Positions 48,742-58,558 of a stretch of 64,000 nt of DNA are shown piece by piece (position 1 is the first letter of the stretch; each line of letters opens with the position of its first letter). The stretch comes from Desulfarculus sp. (GTDB lineage: Bacteria; Desulfobacterota; Desulfarculia; Desulfarculales; Desulfarculaceae), in assembly GCA_016218705.1 (NCBI GenBank), contig JACRDC010000053.1:62001-126000 (forward strand). Direction: 5' to 3'. Position numbers and translations under genes: made by a program. The notes under the pieces are model-generated. The model ran no database searches, had not been told where the DNA came from, and was given only the letters and a program-made list of their open reading frames with translations.

Positions 48742-49988
48742 CCGAAGTCAAGCCCGGCGGCACCCGGCCCGCCAGCATATCCTCGCCCGAGCAGTTGGAC
48801 CAACTGCTCAGGGTGGCCAGCCCGGGCGGCTGGATAGCCCTGGCGGCCCTGGGCCTCATCCTGGTATCCGCCCTGGTCTGGGGCTTTTTGGGGCGCATAC
48901 CCACCAAGGTAGACGGCTCTGGCATGCTCATCCGCCAGGAAGGGGTCATGGACGTGGTGGCCCTGGGTCAGGGCCAGTTGCTGGAGGTCAAGGTCAACTC
49001 CGGCGATTTGGTGGAGCGCGGCCAGGTGGTGGCCATCGTCGCGCAGCCGGAGCTTCAGTCGCAGATCAAGAGCACCAGCCACCAACTGGACGAGATACTG
49101 GACCAGCAGAAGCGGCTGCAGGACTTCTTTGCCCAGCAGGACCAGGTCAAATCGGTGCTCTACGCCCAGCAGGCGCAGAACATCAAGGCCGCCCTCAAGG
49201 ACCTGGAAAACCGCATGACCTGGCTGCAGGAGAAGCTGGAGTCCCAGGAGACCTTGCGCGAAAAGGGCCTCATCACCACCCAGACCCTGATGGACACGCG
49301 CGACCAGTTAGCCGGCACCAGGGAGAAGGAGCGCGACAATAGGAGCAAGCTCAAGGACCTGGAGGAGAAGGCCCTGCAAGACCGGTTGCAGAAGGAGCAG
49401 CAGTTGTTCCAGGTGCAATTGCAGGTGCTGCAGACCCAGGGCAAGCTGGCGCTGCTCAAGGACCAGATGGAGGTGCGCTCCCAGGTGGTCAGCGACCAGA
49501 CCGGGCGGGTGCTGGAGCTGAAAAGCCGCGCGGGGTCGGACGTCAACCCCGGCACCGCCTTGTTCAGCCTGGAGCTGTTGGACAAGGAGCTGGTGGTGGC
49601 GGCCTACGTGCCGGCCTCCCAGGGCAAGCGGGTGATCAAGGGCATGCGCATCGAGATCACCCCCTCCACGGTCAAGCGTGACGAATACGGCTACGCCCTG
49701 GGCGAGGTCACCTCGGTCAGCGCCTTCCCCGCCACCCAGCAGGGCATGATGTCGCTTCTGCACAACCAGGAGCTGGTCACCCAGTTCTCGCGGGCCGGCG
49801 CGCCCATAACCGTCTACGCCAGCTTCGTCAAGTCGGCCGGCACCGTCAGCGGCTACCAGTGGTCGTCGGAGAAGGGTCCGCCCCAGCAGCTTTTCAGCGG
49901 CACGGTCTGCACCGTGCAGGTGGTGGTGGAGGAGGAGCCGCCCATCCAGTTGGTCATCCCCTATTTCAAGAAACTGTTGGGCCTGTGA
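48738..49988 (+). CDS. HlyD-type periplasmic adaptor (NHLP bacteriocin secretion protein)
   Basis: Single N-terminal TM, GSGMLIRQEGVMDVVALGQGQLLEVKVNSGDLVERGQVVAIVAQPEL, long coiled coil. Confidence 0.9.
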   Translation: MTEVKPGGTRPASISSPEQLDQLLRVASPGGWIALAALGLILVSALVWGFLGRIPTKVDGSGMLIRQEGVMDVVALGQGQLLEVKVNSGDLVERGQVVAIVAQPELQSQIKSTSHQLDEILDQQKRLQDFFAQQDQVKSVLYAQQAQNIKAALKDLENRMTWLQEKLESQETLREKGLITTQTLMDTRDQLAGTREKERDNRSKLKDLEEKALQDRLQKEQQLFQVQLQVLQTQGKLALLKDQMEVRSQVVSDQTGRVLELKSRAGSDVNPGTALFSLELLDKELVVAAYVPASQGKRVIKGMRIEITPSTVKRDEYGYALGEVTSVSAFPATQQGMMSLLHNQELVTQFSRAGAPITVYASFVKSAGTVSGYQWSSEKGPPQQLFSGTVCTVQVVVEEEPPIQLVIPYFKKLLGL

Positions 49989-50022
49989 GCAAGAAGGCCA
50001 TGCCAAGAGGCGGGGCGAGGAC

Positions 50023-52179
50023 ATGAGCGCCGCGCGCAGGGTCAGGACGCCCACCATCCTCCAAATGGAGGCCGTGGAATGCGGGGCCGCCTCCTTGGCC
50101 ATGGTGCTGGGCCACTTCGGCCTTTTCCTGCCCCTGGAAGAGCTGCGCGAGGCCTGCGGGGTCTCCCGCGACGGCAGCAAGGCCAGCAACATGGTCAAGG
50201 CCGCCAAGGGCTACGGCCTGGAGGCCCACGGCTTCCGCAAGGAGGCCGATGAGCTAAACGAGCTGCCCCTGCCCCAGGTGGTCTTTTGGAACTTCAACCA
50301 CTTCTTGGTGGTGGAGGGCTTCTCCCCAGACAAGGTGTTCCTGAACGACCCCGCCGCCGGCCCGCGCACGGTCAGCCCCGAGGAGTTCAAGCGCCAGTAC
50401 AGCGGGGTGGCGCTCACCTTCGAGACCACCGCCCAGTTCAAGAAGGGCGGACACCCCCACACCATCTACGCCTCGCTGATGAGCCGCCTGCGCTGGGCCA
50501 AGCGCGGGCTGGTCTTCGCGGTGCTTTGCGGCCTGGGGCTGGTGGCGCCTGGGTTGCTGGTGCCCACCTTCTCCAAGGTCTTCGTGGATCAGTACCTGGT
50601 GGCCGGCCTGGAGTATTGGGTCAGGCCCCTTCTGCTAGCCATGGCCCTGACCATAATCATCCAGTGCTGGTTGACCTGGTTGCAGCAAAAGGCCCTGCTG
50701 CGCCTGGAGACCAAAATATCGCTGGCCACCTCGGCGGCCTTTCTCATGCATGTCCTCAAGCTGCCGTCCAAGTTCTTTTCCATGCGCTTCGCCGGCGACA
50801 TCTCCAGCCGGGTGGCCATCAATGACCGCGTGGCCTCCATGCTCTCCGGCCAGTTGGCCACCAACCTGCTGGGCGTAGGCACCCTGTTCTTCTACGCCTT
50901 CCTGATGGTGCAGTACGACGGCCTGCTCACCCTGGTGGTGGTGGCGGTGGGCGTGGCCAACCTGGGCCTGCTCAAATATGTCTCGCGCAAGCGCAAGGAC
51001 CTCAACCTGCGCCTGATGCAGGACCAGGGCAAGCTGCAGGGCGCCTCCATGAACGGCCTGCAAACCCTGGAGACGCTCAAGGCCTCGGGTTCGGAGTCGG
51101 ACTTCTTCGCCCGCTGGTCGGGCTATTACACCAAGACCCTCAACAGCCAGCAGCAGTTCGGCATCTACGACCTTTTTCTCTCCGAGGGTCCCACCCTGCT
51201 CAGCCACCTCAACACCACGGCCATCCTGGGGCTGGGCAGCCTGTTGATCATGGACGGCAGCCTGACCATGGGCATGCTCCTGGCCTTCCAGCTTCTGATG
51301 GGCATGTTCCTGGGGCCACTCAACGCCCTGGTGGGGCTGGGCGGCTCCATCCAGGAGATGGACGGCGGCATGCGCCGGCTGGACGACGTGCTGCGCTATC
51401 CCCAGGACCCCTCCTGGCAGGCCGAGCCTCCGGCGTTGGCCCAGGCGCGCGGCAAGCTGGCCGGCTTCCTGGAGCTCAAGGACCTGACGTTCGGCTACAG
51501 CCCCGTGTCGCCGCCCCTGGTCACCGGCCTCGGCATCAGGCTAGAGCCGGGCTCGCGGGTGGCCCTGGTGGGGGGCTCGGGCTCGGGCAAGTCCACCATC
51601 GCCAAGCTGGTCACCGGCCTGCTGCAACCCTGGTCGGGCCAGGTGCTCCTGGACGGCCGGCCCCGCCTGGAGCTGCCACGGCGGCTGGTCACCAGCTCCC
51701 TGGCCCTGGTGGACCAGAACATCATGCTGTTTCAGGGCACGGTGCGCGAAAATTTGAGCCTGTGGAACTCCGAGGTGCCCGACAAGGCGCTGGCGCGGGC
51801 GGCCAAGGACGCCAACATTCACGAGGAGATCATGGGCCGCTCCGGCGGCTACGACGCCTGGGTGGAGGAGGGCGGGGCCAACTTCAGCGGCGGCCAGCGC
51901 CAGCGGCTGGAGATAGCCCGCGCCCTGGTGGGCGAGCCCAGCATCCTGGTCCTGGACGAGGCCACCAGCGCCCTCGACCCCTTAAGCGAGAAGATCATAG
52001 ACGACAACCTGCGCCGGCGGGGAATCACCTGCCTGATCGTGGCCCACCGCCTGAGCACCATCCGCGACTGCGACGAGATCATCGTGCTGGAGGGCGGCCA
52101 AGTGGCGCAACGGGGCCGGCATGAGGAGCTCATGGCCGACGTTCAGGGCCTTTACGCCAACCTTATCCAGACCGAGTGA
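50023..52179 (+). CDS. Peptidase-containing (C39) ABC transporter, NHLP type
   Basis: C39 Cys/His: ILQMEAVECGAASLAMVLGHFG and VFWNFNHFLVVEGF; Walker A VGGSGSGKSTIAKLV; signature FSGGQRQRLEIARAL. Confidence 0.94.
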   Translation: MSAARRVRTPTILQMEAVECGAASLAMVLGHFGLFLPLEELREACGVSRDGSKASNMVKAAKGYGLEAHGFRKEADELNELPLPQVVFWNFNHFLVVEGFSPDKVFLNDPAAGPRTVSPEEFKRQYSGVALTFETTAQFKKGGHPHTIYASLMSRLRWAKRGLVFAVLCGLGLVAPGLLVPTFSKVFVDQYLVAGLEYWVRPLLLAMALTIIIQCWLTWLQQKALLRLETKISLATSAAFLMHVLKLPSKFFSMRFAGDISSRVAINDRVASMLSGQLATNLLGVGTLFFYAFLMVQYDGLLTLVVVAVGVANLGLLKYVSRKRKDLNLRLMQDQGKLQGASMNGLQTLETLKASGSESDFFARWSGYYTKTLNSQQQFGIYDLFLSEGPTLLSHLNTTAILGLGSLLIMDGSLTMGMLLAFQLLMGMFLGPLNALVGLGGSIQEMDGGMRRLDDVLRYPQDPSWQAEPPALAQARGKLAGFLELKDLTFGYSPVSPPLVTGLGIRLEPGSRVALVGGSGSGKSTIAKLVTGLLQPWSGQVLLDGRPRLELPRRLVTSSLALVDQNIMLFQGTVRENLSLWNSEVPDKALARAAKDANIHEEIMGRSGGYDAWVEEGGANFSGGQRQRLEIARALVGEPSILVLDEATSALDPLSEKIIDDNLRRRGITCLIVAHRLSTIRDCDEIIVLEGGQVAQRGRHEELMADVQGLYANLIQTE

Positions 52180-52183
52180 GCCC

Positions 52184-55084
52184 GTGACCGAAGCAGACCG
52201 GCAATATTACCTGGGCCTGGGCCAACTCCTCAAGGTGGGGGCCAACACCCCCCTTTGGCTCAACCAGGGCCCCCTGGCCTGGGTGGTGCTCACGGGAGCG
52301 GTGGATGTCTTTGCCCTGGCCATGGCCGAGGGCCATATCGCCGGCCCCCGCTACCATCTGTTCCGCGCCGGCGAGGGCCAGGCCATCTTGGGCCTGGCGC
52401 CCGAGCAATGCCGGGACATGGCCCTGGTGGCCGTGGGCGTGCCGGGCACCAGCCTGGCCCAGATGACCCGCGCCCAGTTGCTGGACCCCGGCCAGCCCGC
52501 CCCTCGCCGCCAGGCCGCCGCCGCCATGCTGGACACCTGGGTCAACGGGTTGGCCCAGGGCTGGGAGGGCGCTCCCCTGCCCGGGCCGCCCGCCCCCCTG
52601 GGGCCTGGCCGCGAAATCGTCCTGGCCCCCGGTCAGGTGGGCCTGGGCTCCAAGCAGACGCTTTGGCTGCGCCTCTCGCGCGGCCAGGTCCGGGTCCTGG
52701 ACCGCCCTGAGTTGGCCTCGGTCACGGCCGGGCCGTTCATCCCCCTGCCGCCCGTGACCTGGATCAAGGCCCTGGAGGATTCGGCCCTGGAGGCCGTGGA
52801 CGCCGCCGGCCTGCTGGAAGCCGACCCCCAGGGCCTGTCCCTGGACCGTTTCCATGACCAGGCGCTGAAGGTCTTCCTGTCCCTGGGCTCGGAGCGCCTG
52901 GCCCGCCAGGACCGGGAGATGGCCGCGCTCGACGCGCGCGCCCAGGAGGCCCAGGAAGAGGCCCTGGGGCGGCTGGCCGCGGTGTTGCAGCAAACCAGCG
53001 GCCCTAGGCCCTACGCCGGCCAGGGCGCCATTGGCCTGCTGGCGGCCTGCCGGGCGGTGGCCGGACACCTGGGTATTGACCCGCGCACACCCCCCAGCGG
53101 CTGGGAGACCGGCGACACGGTCGAGTCGGTGATGCGCCTGGCCCGGGCCTGGCGGGTGCGCGTGCGCCCGGTGACCCTGGATGCCGGTTGGTGGACCAGG
53201 GACAACGGCCCCCTGCTGGGCACCGCCCAGGCCGACGGCCGCCCCCTGGCCCTCCTGCCGGCCTCGCCCGGCTCCTACCAGCTTTACGATCCAGCCGTCC
53301 GCGCCCGCCGCCCCCTGGACGCCGGGGCCGCGGCGGAGCTGGACCTGGTGGCCTACATGTTCTACCGGCCCCTGCCCCCGCATGCCCTGGGCGCCCGGGA
53401 GCTGGTCAAGTTCGGCTGCCGGGGGCTGTCCAAGGACCTGTGGATGGTCCTTCTGATGGGGATATGCGGCGGCCTCTTGAGCATGGTCGCGCCGGTGGCC
53501 ACGGGCCTGATCTTCGACTCCATCATCCCCAGCGCCGAGCGCTTGCAGCTCTCGCAGATGATCGTGGCCCTGGCCGTGGTGGCCCTGACCGGCTCCATGT
53601 TCCGCGTGGTGCGCAACCTGGCCATGCTCAGGGTGGAAGGCAAGATGGACGCCGAGATACAGGCCGGGGTGTGGGACCGCCTGCTGGCCCTGCCGGTGCC
53701 CTTCTTCCGGGGTTACACCGCCGGCGATTTGGCCAACCGCGCCAACGGCATCAGCACCATGCGCCGCATCATGACCAGCACCATGACCAGCTCGGTCATG
53801 ACCGGCATCTTCTCCTTGTTCAGCTTCGCGCTCTTGTTCTACTACGACTGGATTCTGGCCCTGGTGAGCTCCCTGGTGGTGGTCCCGGGGGTCGTGGCCG
53901 CGGTGGTCCTGGGCATGCTCAAGCTGGGCTACCAGCGCCCCATGCTGGACACCCAGGGCCGCATCGCCGGCCTGGTCCTGCAAGTCATCTCCGGCATTGA
54001 CAAGCTGCACGTGGCCGGGGTGGAGGAACGGTCCTTGCTCTCCTGGTCCGGGCTGTTCTCCGGGCAGAAGGAGCTGGGCTACAAAAGCGCCCGCCTCCAG
54101 AACATACTGTCCATGATCAACTCGGGCCTGCCCATCCTGGGCACCGGCCTGCTCTATTACTGGATGGCCTTTCACGGCCATGGGCTCTCCACCGGCGACT
54201 TCATGGCCTTCACCGCCGCCTTCGGCAATTTTCTCTCGGGCATGCTGGCGCTCACCACCGGTTTCATCGCCATGCTGCAGATAGTGCCCATATACCAGCG
54301 GGCCAAGCCCATCCTGGACACCCTGCCCGAGTTCGACCAAAGCAGTTCCGACCCCGGCCAGTTGAGCGGCGCCATAGAGCTGAGCCATCTGAGCTTCCGC
54401 TATTCCCCCGAGGGGCCGCTGATCCTCAACGACGTCTGCCTGTTTATCAAGCCCGGCCAGTTCGTGGCCCTGGCCGGCCCCAGCGGCTCGGGCAAGTCCA
54501 CCCTGCTGCGTCTGCTCCTGGGCTTCGAGAAGCCCTCGTCGGGCGCGGTGCTCTACGACGGCCAAGACCTGGAGGACCTGGACAAGCAGGCGGTGCGCCG
54601 CCAACTGGGCGTGGTGCTTCAGGCCGGCAAGCTGACCCCCGGCGACATCCTCAGCAACATCGTGGGGGCCTCCAACCTGGGCGAGGACGCGGCCTGGGAG
54701 GCCGCGGAAATGGCCGGCCTGGCCGACGACGTCCGGGCCATGCCCATGGGCATGCGCACCGTGATAAGCGAGGGCTCGGGCACGCTCTCCGGCGGCCAGG
54801 CCCAGCGCCTGTTGATCGCCAGGGCGGTGGTCAAAAAGCCGCGCGTCATCTTCCTTGACGAGGCCACCAGCGCCCTGGACAACCAGGTGCAGGCGGTGGT
54901 CACCGAGAGCATGGTGCACCTGCGGGCCACCCGGGTGGTCATCGCCCACCGCTTGAGCACCATCCGTCACGCCGAGCACATCGTGGTCATGGACCACGGC
55001 AAGGTGATCGAGCAGGGCGGGTATGACGAGCTCATGGCCAACAACGGCCTGTTCGCCGAGTTGGCCCGGCGGCAGATGGCATGA
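52184..55084 (+). CDS. Second NHLP-type ABC transporter permease/ATPase without C39 domain
   Basis: GTG start; ~400 aa N-terminal extension, then ABC exporter with AGPSGSGKSTLLRLLLG and LSGGQAQRLLIARAV. Confidence 0.92.
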   Translation: MTEADRQYYLGLGQLLKVGANTPLWLNQGPLAWVVLTGAVDVFALAMAEGHIAGPRYHLFRAGEGQAILGLAPEQCRDMALVAVGVPGTSLAQMTRAQLLDPGQPAPRRQAAAAMLDTWVNGLAQGWEGAPLPGPPAPLGPGREIVLAPGQVGLGSKQTLWLRLSRGQVRVLDRPELASVTAGPFIPLPPVTWIKALEDSALEAVDAAGLLEADPQGLSLDRFHDQALKVFLSLGSERLARQDREMAALDARAQEAQEEALGRLAAVLQQTSGPRPYAGQGAIGLLAACRAVAGHLGIDPRTPPSGWETGDTVESVMRLARAWRVRVRPVTLDAGWWTRDNGPLLGTAQADGRPLALLPASPGSYQLYDPAVRARRPLDAGAAAELDLVAYMFYRPLPPHALGARELVKFGCRGLSKDLWMVLLMGICGGLLSMVAPVATGLIFDSIIPSAERLQLSQMIVALAVVALTGSMFRVVRNLAMLRVEGKMDAEIQAGVWDRLLALPVPFFRGYTAGDLANRANGISTMRRIMTSTMTSSVMTGIFSLFSFALLFYYDWILALVSSLVVVPGVVAAVVLGMLKLGYQRPMLDTQGRIAGLVLQVISGIDKLHVAGVEERSLLSWSGLFSGQKELGYKSARLQNILSMINSGLPILGTGLLYYWMAFHGHGLSTGDFMAFTAAFGNFLSGMLALTTGFIAMLQIVPIYQRAKPILDTLPEFDQSSSDPGQLSGAIELSHLSFRYSPEGPLILNDVCLFIKPGQFVALAGPSGSGKSTLLRLLLGFEKPSSGAVLYDGQDLEDLDKQAVRRQLGVVLQAGKLTPGDILSNIVGASNLGEDAAWEAAEMAGLADDVRAMPMGMRTVISEGSGTLSGGQAQRLLIARAVVKKPRVIFLDEATSALDNQVQAVVTESMVHLRATRVVIAHRLSTIRHAEHIVVMDHGKVIEQGGYDELMANNGLFAELARRQMA

Positions 55085-56700
55085 GCCAGACTGGCGGCCA
55101 GGACAGGTCCCTGCACGGACGCGTCTGGGGCAAGGTCTGCCTGCATCTCAACGGCCTGGGCCTGGCCTCCTCGGTCTGGGCCTTGGAGCGCTCGGGGGCC
55201 TTTGACCGCCTGGCCGCCAGCGCCGCCCCCCTGCCCCTGGCCGGGCTGGCGCAAGGTTGCGGCCTGCGTCAAGGCTACCTGCACCTGGCCTGCAAGCTGC
55301 TGGCCTCCCAGGGGCTGACGCGCTGCCCCGGCGGCGCTGGGCACCCCCAGGCGGCGGCGGAGCTGACCGGCCTGGGGCGGGCCTGGCTGGCGGCCCTGCC
55401 CGCCTACCACGGAGCGTTGGCGGTGCTGGACCTGGCCCAGGGCCTGGGCGCCTGGCTGGAGGGTGGCCCAGCCCCGCCGGGGGCCGCCGCCGGGGGCCAA
55501 GGCCAGGAGCCCGCCGCCGGCCCCCTGGCCACCGAGGCCCGGGCCCACGTCCGGGGGGGCCTGGTGGGGGCGGTGATGTGGCACTTCAGCCGCCTGGGTC
55601 TGTGGGAATATTTGGAGGGACAGGGCGCGGACCTGGCCGGGCTGCCGGCCAACGCCGAGGCCCTGCGCCTGGGCCTGGAGGCCCTGGCCGCCGAGGGCTG
55701 GGCCTGGCTGCGGGATGGCCGGGCCGGCCTTACCGAAGAGGGCCGGCTGGCCCGTGCCTACGCCCCCCAGTACTTCGCCCCGGTCAGCTATTTGCCCACC
55801 TTCGCCGCCGCGCCGGACCTGCTGGCCGGCAAAAGCCCGCGGTTTGACCTGGCCCCCGACGGCCAGGGGCGCGAGCGCCACCTGGACCGCGCCCTGGACA
55901 TAGCCCACAGCGGACAGGTCTTCCGGGCCACCTGCCGCCAGCCCTTCCTGGAGACCGTGCTACCCCTGTTCCAGGAGCCCGGCCTGGCCGCCCAGCCCAC
56001 GCACGTGGTGGATACCGGCTGCGGCGACGGCACCCTGCTGCTGGAGCTGTACCAGGCGGTGCGGAGCCAGACCCCGCGCGGCCGCCACCTGGAGCGCCAC
56101 CCCCTGGTGATGGTGGGCGCCGAGTTCAACCCCCAGGCCGGCCAGATCGCCCAGGAGCGGCTAAGCCGCGCGGGCGTGCCCCATGTGATGATGTTTGGCG
56201 ACATCGCCGACCCCGATGGCCTGGCCGCCGGCCTGGCCCAGCGCGGCATTGACCCCCAGGGGGTGTTGCACGTGAGCAAGTCGGTGCTGCACAACCGCGC
56301 CTGGCGGCCAGCCACCGGGCCGCAACCTGACTTGCCCGAGCCGCCGCCGCCCAGCGCCGCCGTGTTCCTGGCCCCCGGCGGGGAGCTGATCGCGCCCCGT
56401 GACCTGGCCCGCAACCTGGCGGCCACCCTGCGGGCCTGGCTGCCCCAGGCCGCCCGCCACGGCCTGGTGGTCATCGAGGCCCACACCGTGGACCCCGAGG
56501 CCGCCGCGCCCCTTCGCGCCCGGCATATCATCACCAGCCTTGACGCCTACCACGGCTATTCCCACCAATACCTGGTGGAGGCCGAGGTGCAGCGCTGGGC
56601 CGCGCGGGCCGCCGGCTTTGCCACCGCCTCGCGGCGCGACCTGGGCCAGGCCATGGTGGGCCGGCCCATCATGACCGTGGATCACCTGCGCCCGGCCTGA
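55081..56700 (+). CDS. SAM-dependent methyltransferase, AprA-MT-like
   Basis: HVVDTGCGDGTLLLELYQAVRSQTPRGRHLERHPLVMVGAEFNPQA and HGYSHQYLVEAEV; ATGA overlap with the ABC gene. Confidence 0.75.
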   Translation: MSQTGGQDRSLHGRVWGKVCLHLNGLGLASSVWALERSGAFDRLAASAAPLPLAGLAQGCGLRQGYLHLACKLLASQGLTRCPGGAGHPQAAAELTGLGRAWLAALPAYHGALAVLDLAQGLGAWLEGGPAPPGAAAGGQGQEPAAGPLATEARAHVRGGLVGAVMWHFSRLGLWEYLEGQGADLAGLPANAEALRLGLEALAAEGWAWLRDGRAGLTEEGRLARAYAPQYFAPVSYLPTFAAAPDLLAGKSPRFDLAPDGQGRERHLDRALDIAHSGQVFRATCRQPFLETVLPLFQEPGLAAQPTHVVDTGCGDGTLLLELYQAVRSQTPRGRHLERHPLVMVGAEFNPQAGQIAQERLSRAGVPHVMMFGDIADPDGLAAGLAQRGIDPQGVLHVSKSVLHNRAWRPATGPQPDLPEPPPPSAAVFLAPGGELIAPRDLARNLAATLRAWLPQAARHGLVVIEAHTVDPEAAAPLRARHIITSLDAYHGYSHQYLVEAEVQRWAARAAGFATASRRDLGQAMVGRPIMTVDHLRPA

Positions 56701-56732
56701 GGGCCAGGCGGCCAGACACCGGGAGACAAGCT

Positions 56733-57827
56733 TTGCTCGCCGAGCCCAGCCTCGCCGTCTTCGACAGCCCCCTACCCCTGACCAGCGGGGCCAGCCTGCC
56801 CGGCGGCTATCAGATCGCCTACGAGACCTATGGGCGGCTCTCGCCCCGGGCCGACAACGCCATCCTGGTCTGCCATGGGCTCACGGCCAACGCCCACGCC
56901 GCCGGGCGCCACGCGCCGGCAGACCCCAAGCCCGGCTGGTGGGACCAGGCCATCGGGCCGGGCCGGCCCTTGGACACCGACAATCATCTGGTGGTCTGCT
57001 CCAACCTGCTGGGCGGTTGCGGTGGCAGCAGCGGACCGGCCTCGCCCCATCCCCAGGATGGCAGGCCCTGGGCCTTGCGCTGGCCGGTGCTGACCATCGC
57101 CGACATGGTGGACGCCCAGGCCAGGCTGGCCGACCGGCTGGGCATAGAGCGCTGGCGGGCCGTGGTGGGCGGCTGCATGGGCGGTTTTCAGGTCCTGGAA
57201 TGGCTGGCCCGGTATCCCGCGCGGGTGGACGACGCCCTGGCCATCAGCACCTCGGCCCGGGTCTCGGCCCACACCCTGGCCCTGTGGGAGGTAGTGCGCG
57301 AGGCCATCCGGCGCGACCCGGCCTTCCAGGGCGGAGACTACTACGGCGGCCCCGCCCCCCTGGCGGGCATGGGCCTGGGCACCATGTTCGGCATGATGAT
57401 CTGGATGAGCCGCCAGGTGATGGCTCAGCGCTTTGGGCTGCGCCTGGCCCAGGGCCATGAGCCCCGCTACACCCTGGAGCCCGAGTTCGCCATCCAGGCC
57501 TTTTTTCAGCAGGTGGCCCAGAACGGGGCGCGGGGCTTTGACCCCAACTCGCTTATCTACCTGACCAAGGCCATGGACTTTTTCGACCTGTCCCGGGGCC
57601 GCCCCAGCCTGGCCCAGGCCTTTGCCGGCGGCCGGGCGCGCGTGCTCCTGGTCAGCTACGACAGCGACTGGCGCTATCCGCCCGAGGACTCCGAGGAGCT
57701 GCGCCAGGCCATGGCCGCGGCGGGCCTGGTGGCGGAGCACCTGGTGCTGCACAGCGAGTTCGGCCACGGGGCCTTCATCTACGACTCCGCCGGCGTGGGC
57801 CGGGCCATGGCCGAGTTCCTGGCCTGA
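56733..57827 (+). CDS. MetX-like homoserine O-acyltransferase family alpha/beta hydrolase, Cys at nucleophile position
   Basis: IAYETYGRLSPRADNAILVCHGLTANAHAAG, VVGGCMGGFQVLEWLARYP, SYDSDWRYPPEDSEEL, SEFGHGAFIYD. Confidence 0.88.
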   Translation: MLAEPSLAVFDSPLPLTSGASLPGGYQIAYETYGRLSPRADNAILVCHGLTANAHAAGRHAPADPKPGWWDQAIGPGRPLDTDNHLVVCSNLLGGCGGSSGPASPHPQDGRPWALRWPVLTIADMVDAQARLADRLGIERWRAVVGGCMGGFQVLEWLARYPARVDDALAISTSARVSAHTLALWEVVREAIRRDPAFQGGDYYGGPAPLAGMGLGTMFGMMIWMSRQVMAQRFGLRLAQGHEPRYTLEPEFAIQAFFQQVAQNGARGFDPNSLIYLTKAMDFFDLSRGRPSLAQAFAGGRARVLLVSYDSDWRYPPEDSEELRQAMAAAGLVAEHLVLHSEFGHGAFIYDSAGVGRAMAEFLA

Positions 57828-57846
57828 GGGCCGCGCATCTGGCCGG

Positions 57847-58272
<426 letters not shown>

Positions 58273-58375
58273 CCGGACCAGGAAGCCGAAGGCATGGCTT
58301 CCTGCCTTTCATAGCTTAGGGAGTAGTTTGGCATCCATGGATGGTCATCGGGCGTTTGCCCATATCAGAGATAGC

Positions 58376-58495
58376 TGTCATCGCGAGCGCAGCGAAGCGA
58401 TCTCCCGCTTCATTCCATCCTTGCCGCCATGCTGGAAATGGCGAAGCGGGAGATTGCTTCGTCGCATCCCTCCTGGGATGCTCCTCGCAATGACA
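58376..58495. repeat. Interspersed palindromic repeat / MITE-like element
   Basis: Terminal inverted repeats TGTCATCGCGAG ... CTCGCAATGACA (one mismatch); inner GAAGCGATCTCCCGCTTC ... GAAGCGGGAGATTGCTTC. Confidence 0.75.
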
Positions 58496-58558
58496 CGGCT
58501 CCCAGATTGGTTGTGCCGCCGATGATGACCAATATCCCCCGGTGAGGCCATCGCAGGC

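Noticed and set aside
52163-54997. 944-aa antisense ORF opposite the second NHLP ABC transporter
   Set aside because: Gly/Gln/His-rich translation typical of the antisense frame of GC-rich genes; the plus strand encodes clear ABC transporter motifs.
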